Positions 34,303 through 43,501 are shown, numbered from the stretch's first letter. The stretch is DNA of 64,000 nucleotides from Bog-473 sp963770645 (GCA_963770645.1 CAVYQL010000003.1:1674001-1738000), one strand, 5' to 3'. Notes: a model not told the origin generated them from the sequence alone. Program-made: numbers and translations.

Positions 34303-35070
34303 ATGCCAACCGAGCGCACGCCGCACGCCTTCCCTCAATTCGAGAGCGTGGAAGAGGAGCGCCGGTATCGAAAGCAGCGACTGGCCGCCGCCTTCCGCCT
34401 CTTCGGGCGGTTCGGCTTCGCCGAGGGCACCGCCGGCCACATCACCGCGCGCGACCCCGAGCACACCGACCACTTCTGGGTCAATCCGGTCGGGATGAGC
34501 TTCCGGCAGGTCCGCGTCAAGGATCTGTTGCTGGTCAACGACCGCGGCGAGGTCGTCGAAGGCACGTCGCCCCTCAACTTGGCCGCCTTCGTCATCCACT
34601 CGCAGATCCATGCGGCACGCCCCGATGTGGTGTCGGCCGCGCACTCCCACTCGGTCTACGGCAAGGCGTGGTCGACGCTGCACCGCCCGCTGGACCCGCT
34701 GACCCAGGACGCCTGCGCCTTCTACGAGGACCACATCGTGTTCGACGATTACACCGGCGCCGTCGTCGAGATCGAGGAGGGCAAGCGCATCGCGCACGCC
34801 CTCGGTGACCACAAGGCAGCCATCCTGGCCAACCACGGGCTGCTGACGGTCGGGCGCACGGTGGACGAGGCCGCCTGGTGGTTCATCACGATGGAGCGCA
34901 CCTGCCAGGCGCAGCTCCTCGCCGAGGCGGCCGGGACGCCGGTGCTGATCCGACCCGACGTGGCCGAGAAGACCGCCGCACAGGTCGGCGGACACCGCAC
35001 CGGCTGGTACCAGTTCCAGCCCCTCTACGACCAGATCGTCGCCGAGGAGCCCGACCTCTTCGACGAGTAG
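34303..35070 (+). CDS. Class II aldolase/adducin-family protein
   Basis: A 255-residue protein starting at ATG 34303. The fold is recognised from AAAFRLFGRFGFAEGTAGHI, AAHSHSVYGKAW with the metal-binding His pair, and AILANHGLLTVGRTVDEAAW with the third His. Metal-dependent class II aldolases cleave or epimerise hydroxy-carbonyl compounds. Members in catabolic clusters may act as lyases or decarboxylases on hydroxyacids. It is transcribed alone from the shared operator region at 34270. Confidence 0.87.
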   Translation: MPTERTPHAFPQFESVEEERRYRKQRLAAAFRLFGRFGFAEGTAGHITARDPEHTDHFWVNPVGMSFRQVRVKDLLLVNDRGEVVEGTSPLNLAAFVIHSQIHAARPDVVSAAHSHSVYGKAWSTLHRPLDPLTQDACAFYEDHIVFDDYTGAVVEIEEGKRIAHALGDHKAAILANHGLLTVGRTVDEAAWWFITMERTCQAQLLAEAAGTPVLIRPDVAEKTAAQVGGHRTGWYQFQPLYDQIVAEEPDLFDE

Positions 35071-35087
35071 GCGGGCGCGCCGGCGGC

Positions 35088-35981
35088 TCAGTCGCCCGGA
35101 CCGAGGTGGTCCATGAAGCGCGCCGACCAGCTCATGAGATCGGAGGGGATCCACGCGCCCGACTCGTCGTTTATTTCCGCCCAGTGCGCCGCGACGTCCT
35201 CGATGGTCGCTTCCGCTCCGGGCTCCACGTAGCCGACGCTGGACGCGATGTAGAGACGGGCGAAGCGACCCGCCCCTGCCGCGTAGATCTCGCCGGACAC
35301 CGGACAGGCCTCGTGGGCGAGATAGGCCGCCATCGGTGCAACCTGCTCGGGGGTCATGGCGGCGGGACCGCCGCCGCCCGCCATCCGCGTCACCGCGGCG
35401 GGCGCGATGAGGTTCACCGAGATCCCGTGCGCGGCCCCGGCCACCGCCAGGCTGCGGGTGAGGCCGATGACGCCGGCCTTGGCCGTCGCGTAGGACACAT
35501 TGGTGGGCAGGCCGAAGATGCCGCTCGACGTGGTCATCACGATGCGGCCGTAGCCGCGCTCGACCATGTGCGGCCAGGCAGCCCTGGCGGTGTTGAACGA
35601 GCCCACCGTGTGCACGGCCAGGTGACTCGCCAAGTTGTCCTCGTCGGCCTCGGGGAACCCGGCCCAACGAATGATGCCGGCGTTATTGATGAGGATGTCG
35701 AGCTGCCCGAAACGCTCGAGCGCGGCGGCCACGACCGAGCGGGCCCCCGCGGTGGTGGCGAGGTCGCTGGTGTCGGCTACCGCCACCCCGCCCTCCGCGA
35801 CGACCTCGGCCGCGACGGCGGCCGCCGGGCCGGCGTCGGCACCCGTCCCGTCCATGGCGCCGCCGAGGTCGTTGACCACCACCGACGCGCCGCGCGCGGC
35901 CAGCAGCTTGGCGTAGGCGCGGCCGATGCCCCGCCCGGCGCCGGTGACGACGGCGACCCGGCCGTCGAAGCGGTACTCCAC
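35088..35981 (-). CDS. SDR of the MFE-2/17-beta-HSD4-like group
   Basis: A 297-residue SDR starting at GTG 35981. The start region FDGRVAVVTGAGRGIGRAYA and VVVNDLGGAMDGTG are typical of multifunctional-enzyme-2 dehydrogenase domains. YATAK is the catalytic pair, and the C-terminal extension has HEACPVSGEIYAAGAGRFAR. This resembles mycobacterial steroid-cluster SDRs such as Rv3548c (from memory). It probably oxidises a 3-hydroxyacyl-CoA. It follows the amidohydrolase gene by 12 bases, in the same operon. Confidence 0.88.
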   Translation of the reverse strand: MEYRFDGRVAVVTGAGRGIGRAYAKLLAARGASVVVNDLGGAMDGTGADAGPAAAVAAEVVAEGGVAVADTSDLATTAGARSVVAAALERFGQLDILINNAGIIRWAGFPEADEDNLASHLAVHTVGSFNTARAAWPHMVERGYGRIVMTTSSGIFGLPTNVSYATAKAGVIGLTRSLAVAGAAHGISVNLIAPAAVTRMAGGGGPAAMTPEQVAPMAAYLAHEACPVSGEIYAAGAGRFARLYIASSVGYVEPGAEATIEDVAAHWAEINDESGAWIPSDLMSWSARFMDHLGPGD

Positions 35982-35992
35982 GTCGCGTTCGC

Positions 35993-37237
35993 TCAGGCGG
36001 CCACCGGAGCCTTGAACCCGAGCAGCCGTCCGAGGGTGCCGCCCACCATGGCGTCACGCTCGTCGGGCGGGATACCCGTGAACTGCTCGGCCATGAGCTG
36101 GCGGCTGCCGCGGAACGTCCCCTCCGCGTGCGGGTAGTCGTTGCCCCAGACGATCGTCGAAAGGCCGGTGATGTGCCGGCAGGCGATCGCCACCGGGTCG
36201 TCTTGGAACGAGACGTGAAACTGGCGCTTGACGTATTCGCTCGGCGTCAGCGGGTAGGGCCACTTCTCGTTCAGCCGGAAGAGCTGTGCAATGCCCGTCT
36301 GCTCGTTGGCCGGCCGGGTGTCGTCCCAGACGCCGAGCCACCAGTCGGGGTCCTGTCCGATGCCGGTGACCCAGCACTTGTCCATGGCGCCCACGAGCGA
36401 CGCCAACCAGTGTGCGTTGAATTCGATCAGGGCGAAATGGAGCTCGGGATAGCGCTCGGCGACGCCGCCGCCGACGAGCTCGCAGATGACCTGTTGGGGG
36501 ACGATGGTGCTGTAGATCGCCTGGGTGACCATGCGTTTGGAGGCGGACTTCTCGGTCATCGGCTGGTTGACCTGGGCCGCATTCTCCATGACGACCTTGA
36601 GCGTGGTGGACGCCGGATCGTTGATCTTCACCCCGCCCGTCTGGGTGTGGATGAAGACGTGCAGGCCGTTGGCCTGGGTAGCCGCCCACACCGGGTCGAA
36701 GTCCCGTGAGTAGTAGGGCTTGGGTGGCGTTGCCGGAAGCAGGATGCCGCGGAAGCCGCCGGCGGCCACCCGCTCGATCTCGGCCACCGCGTCGTCGATG
36801 TCGGTGAGGGGCACCGGCGCCGTGGGGGCCAGTCGGTCGAAGAACGGCGAGAACCGCTCCATGATGTAATCGTTGTAGACCCTGGCGTGCGCGATGGAGA
36901 GCTCGTGGTCGTCGGAGTAGAGGCCGAAGAGCGACAGGTTCGGGTGCATGACCCCGACGTCGACGCCGTCGAATGCGAGGTCCTCGATAATGCTCTCCGG
37001 GTCGCCCTCGGGCATGCGCCCGCCCGTCTGGCGGTAGCGGGAGATCGTCCAGCCCTCGAAGCCTGGGGTGTGTAGGCGCCGGAAGATCCGCGCCCCGCCC
37101 TCGACGAGGGGTTCGACCTCGAAGTCGTCCTCCCACACGCCGCGGTCGCGCAGGTGTGTGGGGAGGCGGGTGATGAACAGGTCGGTGGGCTCGAGGATGT
37201 GACCGTCGGCCGAGACGACAAAGGGCTTGTCCGGCAT
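35993..37237 (-). CDS. Amidohydrolase-2 family metal-dependent hydrolase
   Basis: A 414-residue protein from ATG 37237; ATG 37249 is also possible, since the GGAGG at 37252-37256 is awkwardly spaced for both. The family start VVSADGHILEPTDLF carries the first metal-site residue in degenerate form. Later segments include GVDVGVMHPNLSLFGLYSD, LHVFIHTQTGG, FALIEFNAHWLASLVGAMDK and IVWGNDYPHAEGTFRGSR with Asp/His ligands. These proteins act as decarboxylases or C-C/C-N hydrolases. It leads the operon with the MFE-2-like SDR and faces the cyclase gene across the operator at 37321. Confidence 0.87.
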   Translation of the reverse strand: MPDKPFVVSADGHILEPTDLFITRLPTHLRDRGVWEDDFEVEPLVEGGARIFRRLHTPGFEGWTISRYRQTGGRMPEGDPESIIEDLAFDGVDVGVMHPNLSLFGLYSDDHELSIAHARVYNDYIMERFSPFFDRLAPTAPVPLTDIDDAVAEIERVAAGGFRGILLPATPPKPYYSRDFDPVWAATQANGLHVFIHTQTGGVKINDPASTTLKVVMENAAQVNQPMTEKSASKRMVTQAIYSTIVPQQVICELVGGGVAERYPELHFALIEFNAHWLASLVGAMDKCWVTGIGQDPDWWLGVWDDTRPANEQTGIAQLFRLNEKWPYPLTPSEYVKRQFHVSFQDDPVAIACRHITGLSTIVWGNDYPHAEGTFRGSRQLMAEQFTGIPPDERDAMVGGTLGRLLGFKAPVAA

Positions 37238-37320
37238 GTGCTGTCCCATTCCTCCGTACACAGGCGACGACTCGCGCAGTTGCGCGCAATTGCGCGAAGC
37301 TCCTGTCTGAAGGTTAGACC

Positions 37321-37332
37321 AACCGGTCGGTA
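37321..37332. promoter_or_regulatory. TetR-type operator, copy 3 of the shared set
   Basis: AACCGGTCGGTA fits WACYGRYCRGTW exactly. It lies between the amidohydrolase start (37237, leftward) and the cyclase start (37364, rightward). The surrounding 22 bp (37313-37334) match the reverse complement of the site at 40179 with a single difference, a much longer match than needed for the core. Confidence 0.78.
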
Positions 37333-37363
37333 CATGGCAACGGACCAGGAGGGAGCATGCGCG

Positions 37364-38422
37364 GTGACGAAGCGGTGGAAGCAGCGCCCGCCGGGGTCGA
37401 CGTGGGGCGACTGGGGTGACGACGACGAACTGGGCCGCATCAACCTGCTCACCCCCGACAAGGTTCTCCAAGGCGTGCGCGAGGTCCACGCCGGCGTCAG
37501 CTTCTGCCTCAGCCTGCCGCTCGACTATCCGGGTGGGACCGCGCTCAACCAGCGCCGGTACCCGCCGGTTGTCGCGCCGACCGAGGACATGAACGGCGTC
37601 CCGGCCACCTTCTACAACGTTCACATGAGCGAGATGGAGGACTTCGGCGACCCCAAGTACGTCGATGTGTGGGCCGACGACGTCGTGACGCTGTCGTTGC
37701 AGTACTCGACGCAGTGGGACTCACTCGCCCACGTCGGTGCCGAGTTCGACGCGGACGGGGACGGGGTCGAAGAGGCCGTGTACTACAACGGCTACCGCGC
37801 CGGTATCGACCTGGTCGGCCCTCAACCCGACGCCCGTGGCGACGGTGGTCAGCACAGGGCGTTCGCCCACCACCTCGGCCTCGAGCACATGGCATGGCAC
37901 GGAGTGCAGGGGCGGGGGGTGCTCGTCGATCTGGCCCACCACCTCGGACACGAGTGGCGCAGGGTCGACCGCTCGACACTCGAGGAGATCATGGCGGCCG
38001 ACGGTGTGGTGGTAGAGCCAGGCGACATGCTCTTGTTGCACACGGGCTTCGCCACGAGGGTGCTCGAGTGGGCGCGCAACCCCGATCCGGTACAGATCCA
38101 CACCATGTGCTCCTATCTCGACGCCCGCGACCCGGCGCTGCTCGAGTGGATCGCCGACTCGCAGATCTCGGCGCTGGTCGCCGACAACTACGCCGTCGAA
38201 GGCCTGCTCGGCAAGGATCGCGACCCGAGCCGGCACTCCTTCCTGCCCCTCCATCACCTGTGCCTCTTCAAGCTCGGGATCCCGCTCGGCGAGATGTGGT
38301 ATCTCCACGAGTTGGCGTCATGGCTGCGCGAGCACGATCGGCACCGTTTCCTGCTGACCGCGCCACCGCTACGGATGCCGGGCGTGGTCGGCTCTCCGCT
38401 CACGCCGGTCGCCACGGTGTGA
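37364..38422 (+). CDS. Cyclase-family (PF04199-like) metal-dependent hydrolase
   Basis: A 352-residue protein. GTG 37364 is chosen because AGGAGGGAG (37347-37355) lies 8 bases before it; ATG 37334 overlaps the operator. Segments typical of the larger actinobacterial cyclase proteins are GDDDELGRINLL, LSLQYSTQWDSLAHVGAEFD and LVDLAHHLG. The family motif HxGTHxDxPxH appears here as STQWDSLAH, so the first metal ligands differ. It may hydrolyse a lactone, amide or diketone. It is the only gene transcribed rightward from this operator and is followed by a convergent BVMO. Confidence 0.85.
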   Translation: MTKRWKQRPPGSTWGDWGDDDELGRINLLTPDKVLQGVREVHAGVSFCLSLPLDYPGGTALNQRRYPPVVAPTEDMNGVPATFYNVHMSEMEDFGDPKYVDVWADDVVTLSLQYSTQWDSLAHVGAEFDADGDGVEEAVYYNGYRAGIDLVGPQPDARGDGGQHRAFAHHLGLEHMAWHGVQGRGVLVDLAHHLGHEWRRVDRSTLEEIMAADGVVVEPGDMLLLHTGFATRVLEWARNPDPVQIHTMCSYLDARDPALLEWIADSQISALVADNYAVEGLLGKDRDPSRHSFLPLHHLCLFKLGIPLGEMWYLHELASWLREHDRHRFLLTAPPLRMPGVVGSPLTPVATV

Positions 38423-38451
38423 CCGCCACCGCGTGAAGACGGCGCGCTCGC

Positions 38452-40110
38452 TCAGCCCCTCGCGCCGGCCGGCGCGGGTGACTCCGAGAACGTGAAGGAG
38501 TCGTAGTCGTTCGCGACCACGTCTGCGATCACCGAGAACAGTTTCGGGCGACCGCCCGAGTTGAGCAGGTAGCGCTTGGGCTTGCCCGGGATGTTGGTGC
38601 CGAAGTAGTAGCTGCTCTCCCCGAAGGAGAGGGGGGACGAGGCACCGCGGTTGACCATGTTGGTCCAGCGCTCCTCGGCCCGTTCGCTCACCTCCACGAT
38701 GTCGTGGCCGTGGTCCCGGGCGTACGCGAGCACGTCGGTGATGAAATCGACCTGGTCGCTGTTGTAGCGCGGGTTGTTCCCCGCCGCCGCGTGCGGGCCG
38801 CCGGGGAAGAACAGGTTCGGGAAGCCGCGGGTCTGGACGCCGAGGAACGTACGCGGACCGTCGGCCCAGTACTCCGTCAGTGTCAGGCCGTCACGGCCCT
38901 CGATGCCCATGCGCAACAGCGCGCCGGTTCCGAAGTCGAAGCCCGTCGCCCACACGATGATGTCGAATTCGTAGAACCCCCCCGTCGTCTCGATGCCGGT
39001 GGGCGTCACCCGCACCATCGGTGTCTCGGCGAGGTCGACCAGTGCGACGTTGGGCCGGTTGAACGCCTCGAAGTAGCCGGTGACGAAGGGCGGCCGCTTC
39101 TCCCCGAAGCGCTGGTCCTTGGGGATGAGCCGCTCCGCCGTCGCGGGATCGTGCACGATCGCCCGGATCTTGGCGGCGATGAAGTCGCACCACTCGGCAT
39201 TGGCGTCCGGGTTCGACAACAGGTCCAGGTAGTTGCTGGTGAGCTTGGTGAACCCCGGGCTGTTCCACATCTGTTCGTAGAAGCGCCGACGCTCGTCCTC
39301 GGGGTCCTCGAAGGCCGAGCGGTCGTGGGGCGCATGGTGGAAGCCGTGCACCGACGTGTTGAGCACGTGGCGCAGCTGCTCGAAGCCGGCCCGGAGCTGC
39401 GCTTGCTGCTCGGTCGTGATGGGGGCGTTGTTGAGAGGGGTGCACCAATTGGCGGTCCGCTGGAACACGCTCAAGGAAGCCACGTCATCCGCGATGGCAG
39501 GGACGATCTGCACGCCGCTCGACGAGGTCCCGATCACCGCCACGCGCTTGCCCGTGAAGTCGACCGGCGTCGCCGGCCAGCGGCCCGTGTGGAACGCCTC
39601 GCCCGCGAATTCCTCTCGCCCCGGGACCTCGGGCACATAGGGCACCGAGAGGACCCCGGTCGCAGCGATCAGGTAGCGGGCGCTGACCTCGCTCCCGTCG
39701 CCGGCGGTGACGCTCCAGCGGCCCGCACGCTCGTCGAAGACGGCCGAGGTCACGCTGGCGCCGAAGCGCATGTGCCGGCGCAGGTCGAAGCGGTCGACCA
39801 CGTGGTTCAGGTAGCGCTCGGTCTCGGGCTGCGCGGCGAAGTGCTCCTGCCACTCCCACTCGTCGAAGAGATCCTCGGAGAAGAGGTAGCCATAGGTGTA
39901 GCTCTCCGAGTCGAAGCGTGCCCCCGGGTAGCGGTTCCAGTACCAGGTGCCGCCGACGCCGGCGCCTGCCTCGAGGAGCAGCGCCGAGAACCCCTCCTGA
40001 CGGGCCCGGTAGAGCTGGTAGATCCCGGTGATGCCGGCACCGACGACGAGCACGTCGACGCTCGCCGCGGGGGACGCTGCGCCGGCTGCCGGCTGGGCGG
40101 AGGTGTGCAT
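38452..40110 (-). CDS. Flavin-containing Baeyer-Villiger-type monooxygenase
   Basis: A 552-residue class B flavoprotein starting at ATG 40110. It has the FAD motif VLVVGAGITGIYQLY, VGGTWYWNRYPGARFDSESY, the BVMO fingerprint FAGEAFHTGRWP (about residue 168) and the NADPH motif AVIGTSSSGVQ. Such enzymes insert oxygen next to a ketone to give an ester or lactone, using NADPH and O2. It faces the second Rieske oxygenase gene across the shared operator at 40179. Ketone production by the nearby SDRs would precede it. Confidence 0.93.
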   Translation of the reverse strand: MHTSAQPAAGAASPAASVDVLVVGAGITGIYQLYRARQEGFSALLLEAGAGVGGTWYWNRYPGARFDSESYTYGYLFSEDLFDEWEWQEHFAAQPETERYLNHVVDRFDLRRHMRFGASVTSAVFDERAGRWSVTAGDGSEVSARYLIAATGVLSVPYVPEVPGREEFAGEAFHTGRWPATPVDFTGKRVAVIGTSSSGVQIVPAIADDVASLSVFQRTANWCTPLNNAPITTEQQAQLRAGFEQLRHVLNTSVHGFHHAPHDRSAFEDPEDERRRFYEQMWNSPGFTKLTSNYLDLLSNPDANAEWCDFIAAKIRAIVHDPATAERLIPKDQRFGEKRPPFVTGYFEAFNRPNVALVDLAETPMVRVTPTGIETTGGFYEFDIIVWATGFDFGTGALLRMGIEGRDGLTLTEYWADGPRTFLGVQTRGFPNLFFPGGPHAAAGNNPRYNSDQVDFITDVLAYARDHGHDIVEVSERAEERWTNMVNRGASSPLSFGESSYYFGTNIPGKPKRYLLNSGGRPKLFSVIADVVANDYDSFTFSESPAPAGARG

Positions 40111-40178
40111 GAAAATGGAGCCCCTGTCGTGGCCGGGTGGCCGACGCGACCTCTACGAGGTGCACAGTCGGCATGTTG

Positions 40179-40190
40179 TACCGACCGGTT
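40179..40190. promoter_or_regulatory. TetR-type operator, copy 4 of the shared set
   Basis: TACCGACCGGTT fits WACYGRYCRGTW. It lies between the leftward BVMO start (40110) and the rightward Rieske oxygenase start (40231). Flanking bases extend the similarity to the site at 37321 to 22 bp with one mismatch in reverse orientation. Confidence 0.78.
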
Positions 40191-40230
40191 AGTCTAACGC
40201 CAGTCGGCGCGCAGCGGAGGGGCGACAAGT

Positions 40231-41595
40231 ATGACGATCGTGGAGCACAAGTGGTCGGCCCTCCCGGTGCCCTACGCCATCGAAGTGCCGGACCGGGTCC
40301 GCAAAGAGCGCTACTACGACCCCGACTTCTACGCCATGGAAGCGGAGCTGATCTGGCCGCGCGTCTGGCAGATGGCCTGCCGGCTCGAAGAGATACCCGA
40401 GGCCGGCGACTTCGCCGAGTACCTGATCCTCGACCAGTCGGTGATCGTCATCCGCACCGAGGACCTCGGCGTGCGGGCCTTCCAGAACGTGTGCCGCCAC
40501 CGTGGTGTCCGCGTCGCCCAGGGCCGCGGTTCGCGCCGCGGCGGCTTTGTGTGCCCCTTCCACGGCTGGTGCTACGGCCCGGACGGGCACAACACGCGAG
40601 TGACCCAGCCGGGCGCGTTCTCCGAGCACAATCTCGTGGCGGCCGACCTCGATCTGACACCGGTGCGCTGCGAGGCGTGGGGCGGGTGCGCGTGGATCAA
40701 TCTCGACGACGGCGCTCCCCCGTTGCGGGAGTGCATCGAGCCCATCGCAAGCGTGCTGGACGCGTGGAAGGCGGAGTCACTGCGGGCCGAGTGGTGGTAC
40801 GCCTGCCGCCTGCCCGTCAACTGGAAGCTGGCCCAGGAGGCCTTCGTCGAGCAGTACCACGTGCTGCAGGCACATCCCCAACTGCGGATCCCCGGGCGCT
40901 TTCCCGCCCGCAATCCAGCCGACTTCGATCCCCGCACCTTCGTCGACGCCGAGCTCGAGTACCTGCGGACGATGAGCGATGGCATGGCCGGGATGGTGCA
41001 CGCCCGTGACGTCCAGATCGCCGAGGCGCTGGCCGAACTGGAGCTGCCGGCGGAGTTCAAGCTGGCGAGCTCGACGTGGGAGCGGCGCCTCAACGAGGCG
41101 GTCTCGGCGACCGCTCGCGAGCGGGGGTGCGACATCCCCGACCTCAACGAGCTGTCGGACCAGGGTCTCAACGAGCCCATGGCGTACTGCTTCCCGCACT
41201 ACTTTGTCCTCCCCATGCTCTCGAGCGCCTCCTCGTACCGCTTCCGGCCCCTCGGTCCGGAGGAAACCCTGATGGACATGTGGTCGTTGACGAGGTTCCC
41301 GGCGGGCGACGAACCCCAGACGCCGCCGGTACCCGAAGCCTGGGAGTACGACGACCCGCGGTGGCCGCCCATCCCGGCGCAGGACTTCTCCAACCTGCCG
41401 CGCCAGCAACGCGGCCTGCACGCGCGGAGCTTCGAGTACATGCGCCTCTCGGAGCGCAACGAGGGCCACATCTCGAACTACCAGCGGGTGATCGACGGCT
41501 TCCTCGCCGGGTTCCCCTACGACAGACTCCTCCCCGCGCTGCGCAAGATCAACGTGAACCCCCTCGAGATGCCAATCGTCGAGATCGGTTTCTGA
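40231..41595 (+). CDS. Rieske non-haem iron oxygenase, alpha subunit
   Basis: A 454-residue protein starting at ATG 40231 after GGAGGGG. Rieske ligands are Cys88/His90 (CRHRG) and Cys108/His111 (CPFHGW). The catalytic iron site is His210 and His215 in EQYHVLQAH. It is only a distant relative of the Rieske protein at 7754. It is followed 11 bases later by a small NTF2-like gene, reminiscent of alpha/beta oxygenases. Electrons presumably come from a separate reductase, with the nearest encoded at 3804. The substrate is unknown. Confidence 0.94.
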   Translation: MTIVEHKWSALPVPYAIEVPDRVRKERYYDPDFYAMEAELIWPRVWQMACRLEEIPEAGDFAEYLILDQSVIVIRTEDLGVRAFQNVCRHRGVRVAQGRGSRRGGFVCPFHGWCYGPDGHNTRVTQPGAFSEHNLVAADLDLTPVRCEAWGGCAWINLDDGAPPLRECIEPIASVLDAWKAESLRAEWWYACRLPVNWKLAQEAFVEQYHVLQAHPQLRIPGRFPARNPADFDPRTFVDAELEYLRTMSDGMAGMVHARDVQIAEALAELELPAEFKLASSTWERRLNEAVSATARERGCDIPDLNELSDQGLNEPMAYCFPHYFVLPMLSSASSYRFRPLGPEETLMDMWSLTRFPAGDEPQTPPVPEAWEYDDPRWPPIPAQDFSNLPRQQRGLHARSFEYMRLSERNEGHISNYQRVIDGFLAGFPYDRLLPALRKINVNPLEMPIVEIGF

Positions 41596-41606
41596 GGAAC
41601 CGCGCA

Positions 41607-42008
41607 GTGCCAACCGAACGGTCCCTGGCCGAAGTGGCCGCAGGCGTCAACGCAGCCTTGGCCGCCTACACCCACGCCCTCGACGACGGACGTACCGAGG
41701 ACGTCGTGGCCATGTTCTGCCCGGACGGCGAGCTCGACATGCCGGGAGTCGGCCACCTCAGCGGTCACGACGCGCTCCGGGAGGCCTACGGCCAGTGGCT
41801 GCCGGTGCGGCCCCAACGCCACCTCGTCTTGAACACGCTCGTCACCGAGTGGGCCGACAACGAGGCGTATGCGACGAGCGACGTCGTCTTCCTCCTCAAG
41901 GGCGAGCGCGGGTGGGCCGTGCAGCTCGTCGGGCGCTATCACGACGTCCTGCACCGCGAGGGTGACGCCTGGCGCTTTCACAGCCGGGTGGCCGAGTTCA
42001 CCGAATAA
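41607..42008 (+). CDS. SnoaL/NTF2-like protein, possible oxygenase beta subunit
   Basis: A 133-residue protein starting at GTG 41607. The pattern LAAYTHALDDGRTEDVVAMF, PDGELDMPGVGHLSGHDALR and WAVQLVGRYHDVLHREGDAW is typical of SnoaL-like NTF2 folds. Beta subunits of Rieske dioxygenases share this fold but are usually 160-180 residues. Its place directly behind a Rieske alpha gene supports a structural partner role. A small isomerase or hydratase is the alternative. Confidence 0.82.
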   Translation: MPTERSLAEVAAGVNAALAAYTHALDDGRTEDVVAMFCPDGELDMPGVGHLSGHDALREAYGQWLPVRPQRHLVLNTLVTEWADNEAYATSDVVFLLKGERGWAVQLVGRYHDVLHREGDAWRFHSRVAEFTE

Positions 42009-42043
42009 GACCGTCGCGTAGGACCGGACACAGAGGGACCGAC

Positions 42044-42071
42044 GCCGAAGGGCCGACGCCGAAGGGCCGAC
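42044..42071. repeat. Tandem 14-bp repeat before the LLM gene
   Basis: GCCGAAGGGCCGAC is repeated exactly at 42044-42057 and 42058-42071, with a decayed copy just before (around 42030-42043). It occupies the spacer between the NTF2-like gene and the AAGGAGG site at 42076. No function is evident. Confidence 0.65.
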
Positions 42072-42092
42072 GCACAAGGAGGCATGAGGAGC

Positions 42093-42920
42093 ATGAGGTT
42101 TGGGCTCGACATCGCACAGCAGCGCATGTCCTGGGACGAGCTGGTGCGCAGGGTTCGCCTCGCCGAGGACTTCGGTTTCGACGGCGTGTGGGGCTTCGAC
42201 CACTTCCAGCCGATGTTCGGCGACGGGCCCGGTGAGACGTTCGAGGGCATGACGACGCTGGCCGCCCTGTCGGGACTGACCTCGCGGATCCGGCTCGGGC
42301 TCCTCGTCACCGGTGCCACCTACCGGCATCCGTCGGTGCTCGCCGCACAGGCCGTGACGATCGACCACGCGTCGCATGGGCGGCTCGAGCTGGCCCTCGG
42401 GGCGGCCTGGTTCGAGAAAGAGCACCACGAGCTCGGCATCCCGTTCCCGCCGACGTCCGAGCGCTTCGATCTGCTCGAAGACACCCTCGAGATCGTCACT
42501 CGCTTGTGCACCGGCGATGTCGTCTCCTACGCGGGCAAACGGATCTCGCTTCACGACGCATTCCTGCGCCCCCGACCGGTGCAGCTCCCGCACCCGCCCA
42601 TCTGGATCGGCGGGACCGGCCCCCGGCGCACGCTCCCGCTGGCCGCCCGCTATGCCGACGTCTGGCACGGCTTCGGCTCGCCGAACTCGCTGCGCGACGC
42701 CAACGCTCGCCTCGACGAGCTGGCCGAGGCCGCCGGCCGCGAACCGTCGTCCATCCTGCGGGCAGGATCCTTGTCCCTCGACGATCTCGACCTGGCCCGC
42801 AAGCACGCGGCCAAGTGGCGCGACGCCGGCTACGGCTACCTGGTCTGCGGGTGGCCCGGATCGGGCGAGACGCAGGTCGAGTCGTTCGTCCGTGACGTGC
42901 TCCCGGAGTTCGCCGAATGA
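42093..42920 (+). CDS. LLM-class flavin-dependent oxidoreductase (F420-type)
   Basis: A 275-residue TIM-barrel protein. ATG 42093 is preferred since AAGGAGG at 42076-42082 is 10 bases away, whereas ATG 42084 is only 1 base away. It has FGLDIAQQRMSWDELVRRVR, FDGVWGFDHFQPMFG, RIRLGLLVTGATYRHPSVLA and the LELALGAAWFEKEHHELGIP segment typical of F420-dependent actinobacterial enzymes. It is shorter than the NtaA-type protein at 11279 and belongs to another branch. Cofactor choice (F420 or FMN) is inferred from family resemblance. It overlaps the next gene by ATGA. Confidence 0.87.
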   Translation: MRFGLDIAQQRMSWDELVRRVRLAEDFGFDGVWGFDHFQPMFGDGPGETFEGMTTLAALSGLTSRIRLGLLVTGATYRHPSVLAAQAVTIDHASHGRLELALGAAWFEKEHHELGIPFPPTSERFDLLEDTLEIVTRLCTGDVVSYAGKRISLHDAFLRPRPVQLPHPPIWIGGTGPRRTLPLAARYADVWHGFGSPNSLRDANARLDELAEAAGREPSSILRAGSLSLDDLDLARKHAAKWRDAGYGYLVCGWPGSGETQVESFVRDVLPEFAE

Positions 42921-43501
42921 GCCGAGTCCAGCCGATCCCCCCACGGGAATGGCCCCGAGGCATGAGCGAAGCACTGGCGGCGGCGTACCGGCCGTCCAAT
43001 CCGCGGCTCCCGGTGCCGCCGCGCGACCCGGCCAGCCCCAAAGGGCTGAACGCGATGGGCGTCCTGGCCCATCACCCCGAGGTGACGACGGCCTACAACA
43101 ACCTCATCAGTCACGCGCTCTACTACACGACGATCACCGCCCGTCAGCGCGAACTGCTGATCCTCCGTGTCGCCCACCTCCGGGGCGCGGCCTACGAGTG
43201 GGCCCAGCACGTGTACCAAGCGGGCGTGGCCGGCATCGGCCCCGAGGAGGTCGAGCGGGTGCGCGTCGGTCCCGACGACCCACGTTGGGATGCGCTCGAG
43301 CGCGCGTTGCTCGCGGCGGCCGACGAGCTGGTGGCCGACGCCCGCATCGCCGACGCCACCTATGCGGCCCTCGCATCCTCGCTCGACACCCAACAGCTGA
43401 TGGACATCGTCTTCACCGTCGGTGCGTACGAGGTCTTTGCAATGGTGATGCGCTCGTTCGACGTGGCGCTCGACGACGACCTGCTGCCCTACAACACCTA
43501 A
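42917..43501 (+). CDS. Carboxymuconolactone decarboxylase-family protein
   Basis: A 194-residue helical protein starting at ATG 42917 inside the LLM stop. The core TARQRELLILRVAHLRGAAY, EWAQHVYQAGVAGIGPEEVE is the same pattern as the CMD protein at 25694, so the two are paralogues. It lacks the CxxC pair of AhpD-type peroxidases. Tight coupling to the LLM oxidoreductase suggests that the two act on successive intermediates. The reaction is not known. Confidence 0.85.
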   Translation: MSRVQPIPPREWPRGMSEALAAAYRPSNPRLPVPPRDPASPKGLNAMGVLAHHPEVTTAYNNLISHALYYTTITARQRELLILRVAHLRGAAYEWAQHVYQAGVAGIGPEEVERVRVGPDDPRWDALERALLAAADELVADARIADATYAALASSLDTQQLMDIVFTVGAYEVFAMVMRSFDVALDDDLLPYNT

